This document shows, in pieces, positions 44,713 to 53,051 of a DNA stretch of 56,653 bases. The stretch covers positions 1 through 56,653 of the forward strand of contig JAKAJS010000165.1 of assembly GCA_021813685.1 (NCBI GenBank), given 5' to 3'. Position 1 is the stretch's first letter. The number at the start of each line of letters is the position of its first letter. A model generated the notes under the pieces. That model worked only from the letters and a program-made list of their open reading frames with translations, was not told the DNA's origin and ran no database searches. The translations under genes were made by a program, and so were the position numbers. Source of the stretch: Deltaproteobacteria bacterium. GTDB lineage: Bacteria; Desulfobacterota; Syntrophobacteria; Syntrophobacterales; Syntrophobacteraceae.

Positions 44713-44941
44713 TCGCTCGCCTTTCCTATGGACCGGACGCAAATCTCCCTGTGATTCTCCAGGCGAACTATCTCTCGGTGACCATCAGGATAATGTTTGA
44801 TAATTTCACCCGGGTGGTCGCTCTCGGATAATAGATAGGATAGCCCGCCGCCAAATGCTCCAATCCTGCTTCATAGCCAGCCCTGGCCGCAAGCTCCGGG
44901 AGCTTCTCCCATAATTCGTCCAAGTTCTTAATGTCTTCCAT
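44709..44941 (-). pseudogene. Frameshifted small partner gene of the zeta-toxin remnant
   Basis: AGGAGG lies four bases before the ATG at 44941. The first frame gives MEDIKNLDELWEKLPELAAR, then AGYEAGLEHLAAGYPIYY, and then stops at 44768. In a second frame the expected continuation appears: SDHPGEIIKHYPDGHREIV followed by RLENHREI and a stop at 44709. A single-base change near 44830 thus splits one gene of about 78 residues. I recall similar short proteins before zeta-type toxins, so I take it for the antitoxin. A sequencing error is possible. Confidence 0.7.
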
Positions 44942-45109
44942 CATTCCTCCTGCATCCGTTTTCCCGGCCTACCTCCTGAGAAAGAAACAATATCGAATAG
45001 CGCGAATCGCACAATGTTCCCAAGTCGCCGAAGATGTTCTGGTGAAATGCAGGCCAGAGCAGCTCCTGATTTCTCATGCCAAAATGCAGATCGGTAGGGT
45101 ACAGCCAGT

Positions 45110-46339
45110 TTATGGCCTTCCTCCGTTACTTCCGTCGGAGTTGAAGGCACGCGCCAGCAGAGCGTCGAAAGCGGCCTCGGCTTTCTGGATAGCGGCTTTC
45201 TGTTGTACCCGTACAGATTGAATTTGCTCTACTGTCTTGGCAAAACTGAGCTGCATCTCAATGGGTGGAAGCTCGATGTTGAGTGTTCTTAATCGCTGTT
45301 TTGAAATATTTGGCATTGACCCTGCGGAGCCGTTTGCCAGTTTTTTTAGTGAGGCCCGTTTGGCTTCTGTTGTCAAAAGGCTCCAGAGATAGATCGGATT
45401 CAACACCTGTTTATCATAAATCTGAAGCCGGAAAATTAAATCGGGGAGGAGCATTTTCCCCCTTGTTTTCCAGACGTAAGCGCAGGCGCCAACTAAATCA
45501 TAGGTGTTTTTTCGACTTAACAGTAGGTCTCCCTGCTGTACTTCGATTGTCGGATCATAATCAATCTCGTCCGGAAGGGTCTTATGCTCTGACTCTAAAT
45601 ATTCACACATGGTAACCGCGCTTAGACGAAGAACCCCCCATTCGTGCTCATTTTTCTGCCGATCATTGCATTTTGGACTGTGGCCGCTGTCTATAGAACT
45701 TACAACATCGCCAACTTTTTTTGCCGGCCACCCCCTCGGATTGGTTGCCGGATCGCCGAACATGTCGAGAAACAGCGCCCGAATTATTTCCGCTGCTTTC
45801 TTCTCAGCTTCACGACGTAACCGGACGATACCTTCCGCGCGAGAGAGAATATCGACAATGCGGCGTTGTTCGTCGAGGGGCGGGATAGGCATTTCTAAAT
45901 GTCGAAGTTCGGATGACTTGAACGCGGCCTGACTCACCCACTGGGTTGCATGGGCGGAAAAGTAGCCACTGTCACGCGTTCTTCTGAGCCAATAAACCAT
46001 GAATTGTGGTAATACCCTGGTTTCATCGACCCGAATGCGTGTCAAGTGATTGGAGAAACCAGCTTCCATCCGTTGGGAAATCAGAGCAGCCTTACCTACC
46101 AGTTCGGTGCTGTTCGTATTGTTGAAAAGAATGTCCCCCTTTTCAAGAATTCCCTTGCCATTCGGAGCCTCCCCAGGCGGCACTCTATATAGCTGCTCAA
46201 AAGAAAGATGCCCATCGTTTGTAACATTGAAAGGGCGAAGATGTACCAGACCGTTCTCCACAAGTTTGGTCTTGCTACACGCGAAACCCGATTCATCCGA
46301 AATGATTATTTCATCGAGCAATACGGCAGATTTGTTCAT
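45110..46339 (-). CDS. hsdS: Type I restriction-modification specificity subunit
   Basis: The 409-residue protein has two target recognition domains (about 1-150 and 205-360). They are separated by a conserved helical spacer beginning MPIPPLDEQRRIVDILSRAE (about 150-200), with a second spacer at the end (IELPPIEMQLSFAKTVEQIQ). The domains read the two halves of the split recognition site. It overlaps hsdM by four bases (ATGA). The recognition sequence cannot be predicted from sequence alone. Both recognition domains look complete. Confidence 0.93.
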   Translation of the reverse strand: MNKSAVLLDEIIISDESGFACSKTKLVENGLVHLRPFNVTNDGHLSFEQLYRVPPGEAPNGKGILEKGDILFNNTNSTELVGKAALISQRMEAGFSNHLTRIRVDETRVLPQFMVYWLRRTRDSGYFSAHATQWVSQAAFKSSELRHLEMPIPPLDEQRRIVDILSRAEGIVRLRREAEKKAAEIIRALFLDMFGDPATNPRGWPAKKVGDVVSSIDSGHSPKCNDRQKNEHEWGVLRLSAVTMCEYLESEHKTLPDEIDYDPTIEVQQGDLLLSRKNTYDLVGACAYVWKTRGKMLLPDLIFRLQIYDKQVLNPIYLWSLLTTEAKRASLKKLANGSAGSMPNISKQRLRTLNIELPPIEMQLSFAKTVEQIQSVRVQQKAAIQKAEAAFDALLARAFNSDGSNGGRP

Positions 46340-47958
46340 CTTGTTTCCGCCAATACAGCCTGCAATGCTTCCACCTCTTTCATAATTTCCGCTTCAATAG
46401 CCGCCAACTCGTCCAGCAGCTCTCGGGGGTCTCGGCGCTCGACGGCCGTATGGTTCATGGGCCGGTAGCGCCCTGCCGAAAGGTTGAAGTCGTTGGCGCG
46501 CAGCGCGCCTGTGTCGGCGAACCACCACCTGTTCGTCCACTCCTTGGCCTTGTCGCGGTTTTCCCACTCGGACAGGCGGTCATCCTTGCTCCGATACGCC
46601 GCCACCAATACGGGCAGGTCGTCCTGCTCGATGGGCGTGTCGTGGTTGGCATCGAGCTTGTAGCCGTCGTTGTCGGCATGAAGGAACAGCACACGCTCCG
46701 TGGCGCCGCCTTTCCTGAAGAAAAGGACCGAGGTTTTGACGCCCGAATAGGGCTGGAAGACCCCACCGGGCAGCGAGAGCACGGCCTCGATGCGGTTGTT
46801 TTCTATAAGTTGCCGGCGCAATTCCTTATGGGCCGTGGTAGAGCCGAAAAGGACGCCCTCGGGCACAACGACGCCGCAGCGTCCGCCGGGGCGCAGACTG
46901 TCCATCATGTATTTCACGAACAGGAGTTCTGTTGCCGTCGATGTCCCCACCTTCACGTCATCGACGATGCGGTCTTTATCCACGCGGCCGGAAAACGGAG
47001 GATTGGCAAGCACGACGCTATAGCCATCGGGCGGCAGCCCGTATTCGGCCTTTTTTTCGGCATCTAGCGTCGAGGTGAGGACATTGCGTTGCAGGATATG
47101 GACGTTGGGCAGACCGCGCAGCGTTAGATTCATCGTAGCCAGGCGGACCATTTTGGGGTCAACGTCGTTACCGAAAAACGTGGCCGTTTGCAGGGCAGAT
47201 ACTTGCCTGGCGGAGAGCTTATCGCCCCAGCCACGGCGCTGAACCTTCCCGTCGGCCTCGACTTCCCGGGTCGCGCCGCGCGATGAATGGGTTAGTCGGA
47301 TGTGGTTGTAGGCGCCGACAAGGAAACCGGCAGTACCGGCAGCCGGATCGTAGACCGTTTCACCGATTTTCGGGTCGATGATGTCCACTATGGCCCGGAT
47401 GATATGGCGCGGGGTTCGGAACTGGCCCAGTTCGCCCGCCTGTTTGATTTGCTTGAGCACATGCTCGAACAGATCGCCCTTGCTGTCTGCGTCCGCCTGA
47501 TCAAGCCGCAGCCCGTCCACCAGGGTAACAACCTGGGTCAGGACGGTTGGCTCGTCAATCGTAAGGCGTGCGCCGCGCATGAAATTATGGGTCCCGTTTT
47601 CTGCGAACTCGGCAAAGAACGGGAACACTTCCTCCCGGACAAAACGCACAAGAGGTTCCCCGGAAAGCCCTTTTGCCCATACCGACCAGCGGAACCGCTC
47701 CCGCGGGATCGTTACGACTCCTTTCTTAGGGGCGTTGAGCGGATTTTTAAGGGTCCAGAGGCCTTCGAACATGCTCGCGTAGGGCCGCTTCAATACTTTG
47801 GCCCTCATCACATTTTCAGCATCGATTCCTTCGACAAGATAGAAGAAAAATAGAAATGAGAGCTGCTCGGCATTCGTCACGGGATCGGGATACCCGCCGC
47901 CATAGAGATAATCGCGTATCTGCTCGATGGACCGGCGCATGTCTTGAGTAAAGGGCAT
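46336..47958 (-). CDS. hsdM: Type I restriction-modification DNA methyltransferase subunit
   Basis: The 540-residue protein has an HsdM N-terminal helical domain and a gamma-class N6-adenine methyltransferase domain. The SAM motif is VYDPAAGTAGFLVGAYNH and the catalytic motif is ANPPFSG. It methylates the host recognition sites and forms the core of the restriction complex with HsdS and HsdR. It begins 16 bases after the end of hsdR in an R-M-S operon. Confidence 0.95.
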   Translation of the reverse strand: MPFTQDMRRSIEQIRDYLYGGGYPDPVTNAEQLSFLFFFYLVEGIDAENVMRAKVLKRPYASMFEGLWTLKNPLNAPKKGVVTIPRERFRWSVWAKGLSGEPLVRFVREEVFPFFAEFAENGTHNFMRGARLTIDEPTVLTQVVTLVDGLRLDQADADSKGDLFEHVLKQIKQAGELGQFRTPRHIIRAIVDIIDPKIGETVYDPAAGTAGFLVGAYNHIRLTHSSRGATREVEADGKVQRRGWGDKLSARQVSALQTATFFGNDVDPKMVRLATMNLTLRGLPNVHILQRNVLTSTLDAEKKAEYGLPPDGYSVVLANPPFSGRVDKDRIVDDVKVGTSTATELLFVKYMMDSLRPGGRCGVVVPEGVLFGSTTAHKELRRQLIENNRIEAVLSLPGGVFQPYSGVKTSVLFFRKGGATERVLFLHADNDGYKLDANHDTPIEQDDLPVLVAAYRSKDDRLSEWENRDKAKEWTNRWWFADTGALRANDFNLSAGRYRPMNHTAVERRDPRELLDELAAIEAEIMKEVEALQAVLAETR

Positions 47959-47974
47959 ATTTTCTTTTTCCTGA

Positions 47975-50116
47975 TTAATGGAGCGACTGTTGCTCTTCTG
48001 CTGCGAGGAGCATATCTATTGGATTTTTACTGAACACGGCTGCATTCAGACCGGCGAGCAGGTTTTCCAGGCGCTCTTCTCCGCCAAAAACGCGCCTTGC
48101 CTGCACCACCCCGCCCATGAGAGTGAAGGGTGGAAATGCCAGATGCCCGAGGCTGAATTCATCCAGGGTGTCTGCATTGGCGCGAATTTGGTTTCCGACC
48201 ACCCGCAGCCAACTTTCCTCATTCGGCGTAAGGCCCTCCTGTCCCAGAAGCCAAGCCTCGAAACTTGCGCCCAGCTCTGCGGCCTTTTGTTCCGAGGCCT
48301 CCGGGAAGACCATTTGGCCGTTTTCGTCGATGCTCACCCATTCCCGCGTCGTCGGGTCGATGTGGTCGTCTATGTCGAGCGCGAGCAATTTACGCGGTTC
48401 GTATTTCATTTTCTTTCTCTGCTCTGTGACAATCCCGCTCTCGATAATCTCTTCGTCATCGCCGTGGTAGTCGCAAACGCCCACGAAATCAAACATGGTA
48501 AAGACCGGCTTTGTAGGCAGCTTGCGCGTGCCGCGCCCCCGCATTTGCCGATAGAGTATGGCCGATTTGGTAAATCGCGCAAAGACCAGGTTTACCACCT
48601 CCGGGCAGTCGAAGCCGGTGTCGAGCATGTTGACCGAGACCAGGATTTTCGGGAATTTCTCCTTTTTGAACCGCTTAATCTTGCTCATCCCGTCGATCGT
48701 GTCGTCTTTACCCATGCCTGAGACCACATAATCGGCGTAGCGGACTTCCGGGGAAGGTTTTTGATCCCTGAATTGTTCGTCGAGCATTTCCGCGAGCGTT
48801 TCCGCGTGGCGTTTGGTTACCGCGAAGACGATGGTTTTGCCAATGAGAGGTTTTCGCAGTCTGCCCCTCGCGTCCCGGAAGCCGCCTTCGTACACGTCGC
48901 GAAACTCGCGCACGATCGCGCGGTTGCGCTCCGGAATCGTAAAACGCCGCTCCAGGACCGCGGGGTCGATCATGATGCTTTGCTCGTCTCCGAAAAGTTT
49001 GGCGAATTCATCGCGGGTTGTTGCATCCATTGCCGACCAGTCAAGTTCACTGCGTCTTACCGCAAAGCCTCCCTCGGCTGCCGTCTTTACTGTCTTGGCC
49101 TTGTAAATCTGGTATGGGACAAGGTAGCCCTCTCGGATCGCATCCCTCAGCTTGTAGGAAAAGGTCGGTTTGTCCACCTCGAAGAACCGCAGCGTGTCGC
49201 GCACGAAGAGTCGATCCTCTTCATCGCCGCAGTCGACTTCTTCACCTGCCGCGCAGGGCGTTGCCGTAAGACCGATCTGGATGCCGTCGAAATGTTTTAA
49301 GACCCCGCTCCATTTACCGTAAATACTGCGGTGGCACTCATCGCTTATGATCAGGTCGAAATACCCCGAGGAATAGTCGCGGTATATATTGATCATGCTC
49401 TGGAGCGTGGTGATCGTGATCTGCTTTTCGTCCTGAAATCGCCGGCCCGCGCGCAGCACGTAGCAGGGATAATCGGGCAGATGTTCGGCGAATGCGTCTT
49501 CCGTTTGCTTGGCGAGCGGGATGCGATCCACGAGGAAAAGGACGCGGGTTATGGCGTTCGCCTGGAAAAGCCGTTTGATGAGAGCTGCCGCTGTGCGGGT
49601 TTTCCCCGTACCCGTAGCCATCTCGATGAGCAGCTTGCGCCTTCCCTGCGCCATTTCCCGGCACAATGCGTCAATGCAGTCTGTTTGATAATACCGCTCA
49701 ACGATGTGCTTATCGATCGGGACGGCAAAAGGATCTCGCCTCACCTGCCGCGTGGCGAAGCGCTTCTCGAGATCCGTTTGCTTGAAGAAGGTTTTAACAA
49801 GGCGAGGGAAGGCTTGGCTTTCCCACTCCCAGAATCGTATTTCCCGGCCGTTGGCCAGAAATACGTAAGGGACCCGGAGCTGGCGCGCATAGTCTTTGGC
49901 CTGGTCCGCCGCGTCCCCCGGACTGATCGAAAACCGCTTCGCTTCAATTACCGCCATGGAGCGCCCGTAACGGTCGCAAAGTACGTAGTCCGCCCGCTTG
50001 CCGTCCGGAAGGACGTATTCATATCGTACGCTGCTGTGATCCAGCGTATTCCAGCCTTGATCGGCGAGTTGGGAGTCGATCGCTACGCGGGAGAAAGCTT
50101 CATTGCCGGAAGTCAT
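47975..50116 (-). CDS. hsdR: Type I restriction endonuclease subunit
   Basis: The 713-residue protein has an N-terminal PD-(D/E)xK nuclease domain (GKRADYVLCDRYGRSMAVIEAKRF). A DEAD-type SF2 motor follows, with Walker A in MATGTGKTRTAAAL, motif II SDECHRS, motif III GLTATP, and the helicase C motif LDTGFDCPEVVNLVFAR. It is shorter than EcoKI-type HsdR (over 1000 residues) and closer to the EcoAI-like group. It translocates and cuts unmethylated DNA. It heads the operon, and a 24-bp palindrome lies 48 bases upstream. Confidence 0.94.
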   Translation of the reverse strand: MTSGNEAFSRVAIDSQLADQGWNTLDHSSVRYEYVLPDGKRADYVLCDRYGRSMAVIEAKRFSISPGDAADQAKDYARQLRVPYVFLANGREIRFWEWESQAFPRLVKTFFKQTDLEKRFATRQVRRDPFAVPIDKHIVERYYQTDCIDALCREMAQGRRKLLIEMATGTGKTRTAAALIKRLFQANAITRVLFLVDRIPLAKQTEDAFAEHLPDYPCYVLRAGRRFQDEKQITITTLQSMINIYRDYSSGYFDLIISDECHRSIYGKWSGVLKHFDGIQIGLTATPCAAGEEVDCGDEEDRLFVRDTLRFFEVDKPTFSYKLRDAIREGYLVPYQIYKAKTVKTAAEGGFAVRRSELDWSAMDATTRDEFAKLFGDEQSIMIDPAVLERRFTIPERNRAIVREFRDVYEGGFRDARGRLRKPLIGKTIVFAVTKRHAETLAEMLDEQFRDQKPSPEVRYADYVVSGMGKDDTIDGMSKIKRFKKEKFPKILVSVNMLDTGFDCPEVVNLVFARFTKSAILYRQMRGRGTRKLPTKPVFTMFDFVGVCDYHGDDEEIIESGIVTEQRKKMKYEPRKLLALDIDDHIDPTTREWVSIDENGQMVFPEASEQKAAELGASFEAWLLGQEGLTPNEESWLRVVGNQIRANADTLDEFSLGHLAFPPFTLMGGVVQARRVFGGEERLENLLAGLNAAVFSKNPIDMLLAAEEQQSLH

Positions 50117-50163
50117 GCGTTTTTCTCATCCCTTCCTCGCAAGGCCTGTAAATCGCAGAACAA

Positions 50164-50187
50164 TTTATAAACCGTCCGGTTTATAAA
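50164..50187. promoter_or_regulatory. 24-bp palindrome upstream of hsdR
   Basis: TTTATAAACCG at 50164-50174 and its perfect complement at 50177-50187 have only two bases between them. This tight, AT-rich dyad 48 bases before hsdR has the look of a repressor operator that overlaps a promoter. No dedicated controller gene is adjacent. Confidence 0.6.
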
Positions 50188-50280
50188 GATCTAAGTACCC
50201 GACTGAAAATCGTCCCGGGAAGGAGATTCTCTTCGCCAGGCAAATTGCCTAAGACAGTTCGTTTCAAAGGAAAGAATAGA

Positions 50281-50433
50281 TTAGCAGAATTTGTATGATT
50301 TTGAAGATATTTCCTCGGGCCGGTCATCCCCTCGCAAGACCGCGCCGAATACCCCTAATTCCAGAATGCCGTATTCCTCCGCGCGGGCCTGTTTAAACTC
50401 TCTCAAAATGGCGAGGGCATCTTCTCATTTCAT
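50281..50433 (-). pseudogene. Remnant of a minimal nucleotidyltransferase (MNT-type) gene
   Basis: The frame reads DALAILREFKQARAEEYG and then ILELGVFGAVLRGDDRPEE before a stop. This matches the start of the MNT family up to the GS-like signature LGVFGSVARG, here with Ala for Ser. The third codon is a stop (ATG AAA TGA) and the catalytic Asp pair and the rest of the domain are missing. MNT proteins usually pair with HEPN toxins; no HEPN gene is present. It is a decayed gene fragment. Confidence 0.65.
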
Positions 50434-50472
50434 ACGCGCCTCCGCGGAGGCAGCAGATTCTGCCGACGTCAT

Positions 50473-50802
50473 CTATTGATTGGATTCCGAGAGATTTGGA
50501 CGCTTTTTAGTCCTTGCCGCTACGCGACGTTTCTTCGGAATCAGCTCAATTAGGGCACGCAGGGCGGAGTTCACCGATTTCGAATCGGGGAAGTATTCCC
50601 GCACATCGGGCTCCAGTATCACGATATCCTCCCTTGGCCTCACCTCTTTTACCAATGTTTTCCCATCCGGCTGGTGGACGGTGATTGTATACCCGGATAG
50701 CATGTGGCGGAAATGTTTGCCGCGGACTCCACCGGAGAAATCGTACTCGGACCGCATGTCATCGTCATCCGCCGAGTCGTTCTTATTGGATGGCTTCTTC
50801 AT
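50473..50802 (-). CDS. Antitoxin partner of the BrnT toxin
   Basis: The 109-residue protein contains MRSEYDFSGGVRGKHFRHMLSGYTITVHQPDG, a phrase I recognise from small proteins coupled to toxins, and a C-terminal part (PDSKSVNSALRALIELIP) that could be a ribbon-helix-helix dimer. Its start overlaps the BrnT-like gene by 20 bases. The toxin comes first, as in brnTA. It is not a typical BrnA, so the assignment rests on context. Confidence 0.75.
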   Translation of the reverse strand: MKKPSNKNDSADDDDMRSEYDFSGGVRGKHFRHMLSGYTITVHQPDGKTLVKEVRPREDIVILEPDVREYFPDSKSVNSALRALIELIPKKRRVAARTKKRPNLSESNQ

Positions 50803-51067
50803 ATTGCCTCCGTTCTCGCCTGGTTGCTTTTCGACAGCTGATTAAGCGTATCCTCCCGATTCTCTCCGTATAACTGGCCAGGAGAATCCGACTATTATCC
50901 GATATACCAATTTCAATATAGCGTTGCTCACCTGCTGAATGATCAGGATCTGAAATTGTTAGTGAGAGGGGGTCCAGGAAAATAGTAGTCGCCTCCTCAA
51001 AGCTGATGCCGTGTTTTTCCTTGTTAGTGGTCGCCTTTTCTTCATCCCATTCGAAGCCAAGTTCCAT
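50783..51067 (-). CDS. brnT: BrnT-family RNase toxin
   Basis: The 94-residue protein begins FEWDEEKATTNKEKHGISFEEATTIF, the signature of BrnT toxins, and continues with the RelE-like strand pattern through LASYTERIGRIRLISCRKATRRERRQYEE. The expected basic and acidic catalytic residues are present. It should cleave RNA and be held by the overlapping downstream antitoxin. Confidence 0.9.
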   Translation of the reverse strand: MELGFEWDEEKATTNKEKHGISFEEATTIFLDPLSLTISDPDHSAGEQRYIEIGISDNSRILLASYTERIGRIRLISCRKATRRERRQYEEAIQ

Positions 51068-51253
51068 GCTCGGCCCTCATACCATTATACACATTCTGAA
51101 AAGTGAAGCACCTCAGACAACAATGATTATTCTTCCAAATGCCGTTGCCCGGAAATTTCAATCGCCGCCATAGCTGCGGTCGCACCAGCGCAAGAGCACA
51201 ATTATAGGCCTTTCCCTCCGCATTCACAACGACGTGAAGAAACAGAACCACAT
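51068..51253. other. Intergenic region upstream of the BrnT module
   Basis: No gene is supported. The minus-strand frame through 51042-51338 is open but has no recognisable protein features and reads through a repeat copy. The promoter of the BrnT module should lie here, but I cannot assign its boxes. Confidence 0.4.
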
Positions 51254-51324
51254 GGAGGCGCCGTAGCGCCACAAGAGCCGCGTAGCGGCGAGGGGGTGTG
51301 GGGGCGACAGCCCCCGCGCCTTTT
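51254..51324. repeat. Dispersed palindromic repeat, copy 7 (reverse orientation)
   Basis: Read on the minus strand it gives AAAAGGCGCGGGGGCTGTCG, a C-rich run, CGCCGCTACGCGGCTCTTGT and a GGCGC-type second hairpin, closely matching copies 2 and 3. It marks the right edge of the defence island. Confidence 0.75.
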
Positions 51325-51517
51325 GCTTTGCCCTTCAACTACGGGAAAATACGTATCTGTCCCCCGGCGAACGGATCAAGGCTACTTGACTGCCCCTCTT
51401 TCGTGTCTATCCTTTTTGACATCTTTTCAGGAAGTTTTCCGTCGTTTGTCCCATCGGCAACTTTATCTCGGCTTCAGATTTTCAGGTTGTGCAAATCCAA
51501 ACAGGGAGGCTGGACCC

Positions 51518-51592
51518 ATGGCGGAGGAAAAACCCAATCTTTTGGTCCTCCCCGGGGGATGGCGAAGGCATGCACTGAGGCGGCCCCGATGA
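51518..51592 (+). CDS. Possible 24-codon leader peptide
   Basis: An ATG at 51518 preceded by AGGGAGG about ten bases upstream opens a 24-residue frame that ends with a TGA overlapping the next gene's ATG (ATGA at 51589-51592). The peptide is basic at its end (WRRHALRRPR). The arrangement would couple translation of the membrane protein to this small frame. There is no homology support. Confidence 0.35.
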   Translation: MAEEKPNLLVLPGGWRRHALRRPR

Positions 51593-52161
51593 ACGAGCAG
51601 GCAGTCGAAAAACCCGGATGGAAATCGCGAATCACGCGAGAGTTGGCCGAATACTTGATAAACGTCGCCTATCTTTTCCTTTTTTTCGGCGTGTTCACCA
51701 TGTACCGCAGGCTTGTGCTCGCCCAGTACAAGATCAGCTATCTGCACTACGGGTACGCCTTTTTCAAGGCGCTCGTTTTAGCCAAAATCGTCATGATCGG
51801 CGACTACCTGGGCCTTGCCCGGCGGCTCCAGGAAAAGCCTTTGATCGTTTCGACTCTTTTCAAAGCGGTGGTGTTCGCCGTCTGGGTAGTTTTCTTCAAC
51901 GTTTTCGAGCGAATTGCGGAAGGGCTCCTGGAAGGCAAAGGGCCGGCCGAGGGGTTACGGGGAATCGGTCAGCACCTCGATATCCTGTTTGCCGGAGTGC
52001 TGGTTGTCTTTTTTTCCTTCATCCCCTTTTTCGCCTTCAAGGAACTCGGGCGGGTGTTGGGTACACGAAAGATCGCCTGGCTTTTTTTCAAAGACCGATC
52101 GGCCTTGAAATCCGAGCTGTCGCTTTACGAGAAGGACAAACCGATGGAAGGAGGAATGTAA
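51589..52161 (+). CDS. Integral membrane protein of unknown function
   Basis: The 190-residue protein has about four membrane segments (LINVAYLFLFFGVFTMY; YGYAFFKALVLAKIVMIG; STLFKAVVFAVWVVFFNVF; LDILFAGVLVVFFSFIPFFAF). Between them is GDYLGLARRLQEKP. I do not recognise the family by a functional name. It precedes an outer-membrane protein gene by three bases, so the two are an operon and may act together in the envelope. Confidence 0.8.
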   Translation: MNEQAVEKPGWKSRITRELAEYLINVAYLFLFFGVFTMYRRLVLAQYKISYLHYGYAFFKALVLAKIVMIGDYLGLARRLQEKPLIVSTLFKAVVFAVWVVFFNVFERIAEGLLEGKGPAEGLRGIGQHLDILFAGVLVVFFSFIPFFAFKELGRVLGTRKIAWLFFKDRSALKSELSLYEKDKPMEGGM

Positions 52162-52164
52162 CCT

Positions 52165-53049
52165 ATGAAAAGGGGCCGTTTTTCCATCATCCTGGTGTTG
52201 TTTTTGTGGGCGGCATTCAGCCGGGGAACCGTTTTCGCAGACGAAGCAACGGGCCGTTACATTCCCGGGGCTTTGGGCGATTTTTTGGATATTTCCTCCG
52301 AGCAGGGGTGGAGTCTCCTTGACTGGTACAATCATTTCGGGGATAGCCTCGGGGGGATTTTGGCCAAGAGCGTGAGCGCGACAAACGATGCAGAGATGGC
52401 GGTGGCAATCTACACGTTCCCGTGCGCCATTTGGGGCAGCAGGTTTTCGCCCGTCATAGGGCGGGCGGGCGGAAGATTCACGAGCACGAATTTGGTCGGC
52501 GACATAGCGATCGTACCTTTCCGGCTCGGCTGGAAAAGCAACGATTTCAAGTGGGGCTTCCAGCTCGACGTGTATGCGCCAACAGGCCAATACGACGCCG
52601 GGCAACTGGCCAACCCGGGCCTCAACTACTGGACGCTCGAACCCCTGGTGTCCTTCAGCTACCTGAGCAGGGATACGGGGCTGGAACTATCGACCACAGC
52701 CGGGGTGGATTTCAACACAAAAAACAACGCAACCGACTACCAGAGCGGTAGCGTGTTCCACCTGGACGCCACCGTGGCCGAACATCTTCCCGTGTGCGAC
52801 CTGGGTCTTTTCGGGGCGGGAGTAAACGCTATCTACTGGAGGCAGTTCAGCCCCGACAGCGGCTCGGGAGCAAAGCTCGGCTCCCTTGAAACTCTCATTG
52901 CCGGCATCGGGCCGATCTTTTCCTACGTATCGCCGAAGTTTTACGGCAACCACACCGTTATTGTGGAAGTGACATGGCTGCCGGATCTCGATTGTTCCGG
53001 CGCCCTCGACGGCGACTACGTGTGGTTTAAGGCGGCGTGTGAGTTCTGA
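52165..53049 (+). CDS. Outer-membrane beta-barrel protein, MetA/SphA-like
   Basis: The 294-residue protein has a signal peptide ending VFA-DEA and alternating strands with aromatic ends. It matches the MetA-pathway (SphA-like) outer-membrane family (GDIAIVPFRLGWKSNDFKWGFQLDVYAPTGQYD; NYWTLEPLVSFSYLS; LELSTTAGVDFNTKNNATDYQSG; terminal aromatic F). Members are thought to take up hydrophobic or aromatic compounds. It ends two bases before the convergent PIG-L gene. The operon with a membrane protein is suggestive of uptake, but the substrate is unknown. Confidence 0.82.
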   Translation: MKRGRFSIILVLFLWAAFSRGTVFADEATGRYIPGALGDFLDISSEQGWSLLDWYNHFGDSLGGILAKSVSATNDAEMAVAIYTFPCAIWGSRFSPVIGRAGGRFTSTNLVGDIAIVPFRLGWKSNDFKWGFQLDVYAPTGQYDAGQLANPGLNYWTLEPLVSFSYLSRDTGLELSTTAGVDFNTKNNATDYQSGSVFHLDATVAEHLPVCDLGLFGAGVNAIYWRQFSPDSGSGAKLGSLETLIAGIGPIFSYVSPKFYGNHTVIVEVTWLPDLDCSGALDGDYVWFKAACEF

Positions 53050-53051
53050 GA

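Noticed and set aside
44931..45221. Plus-strand small frame downstream of hsdS
   Set aside because: It has no ribosome site and no family features and overlaps the hsdS 3' end in antisense.
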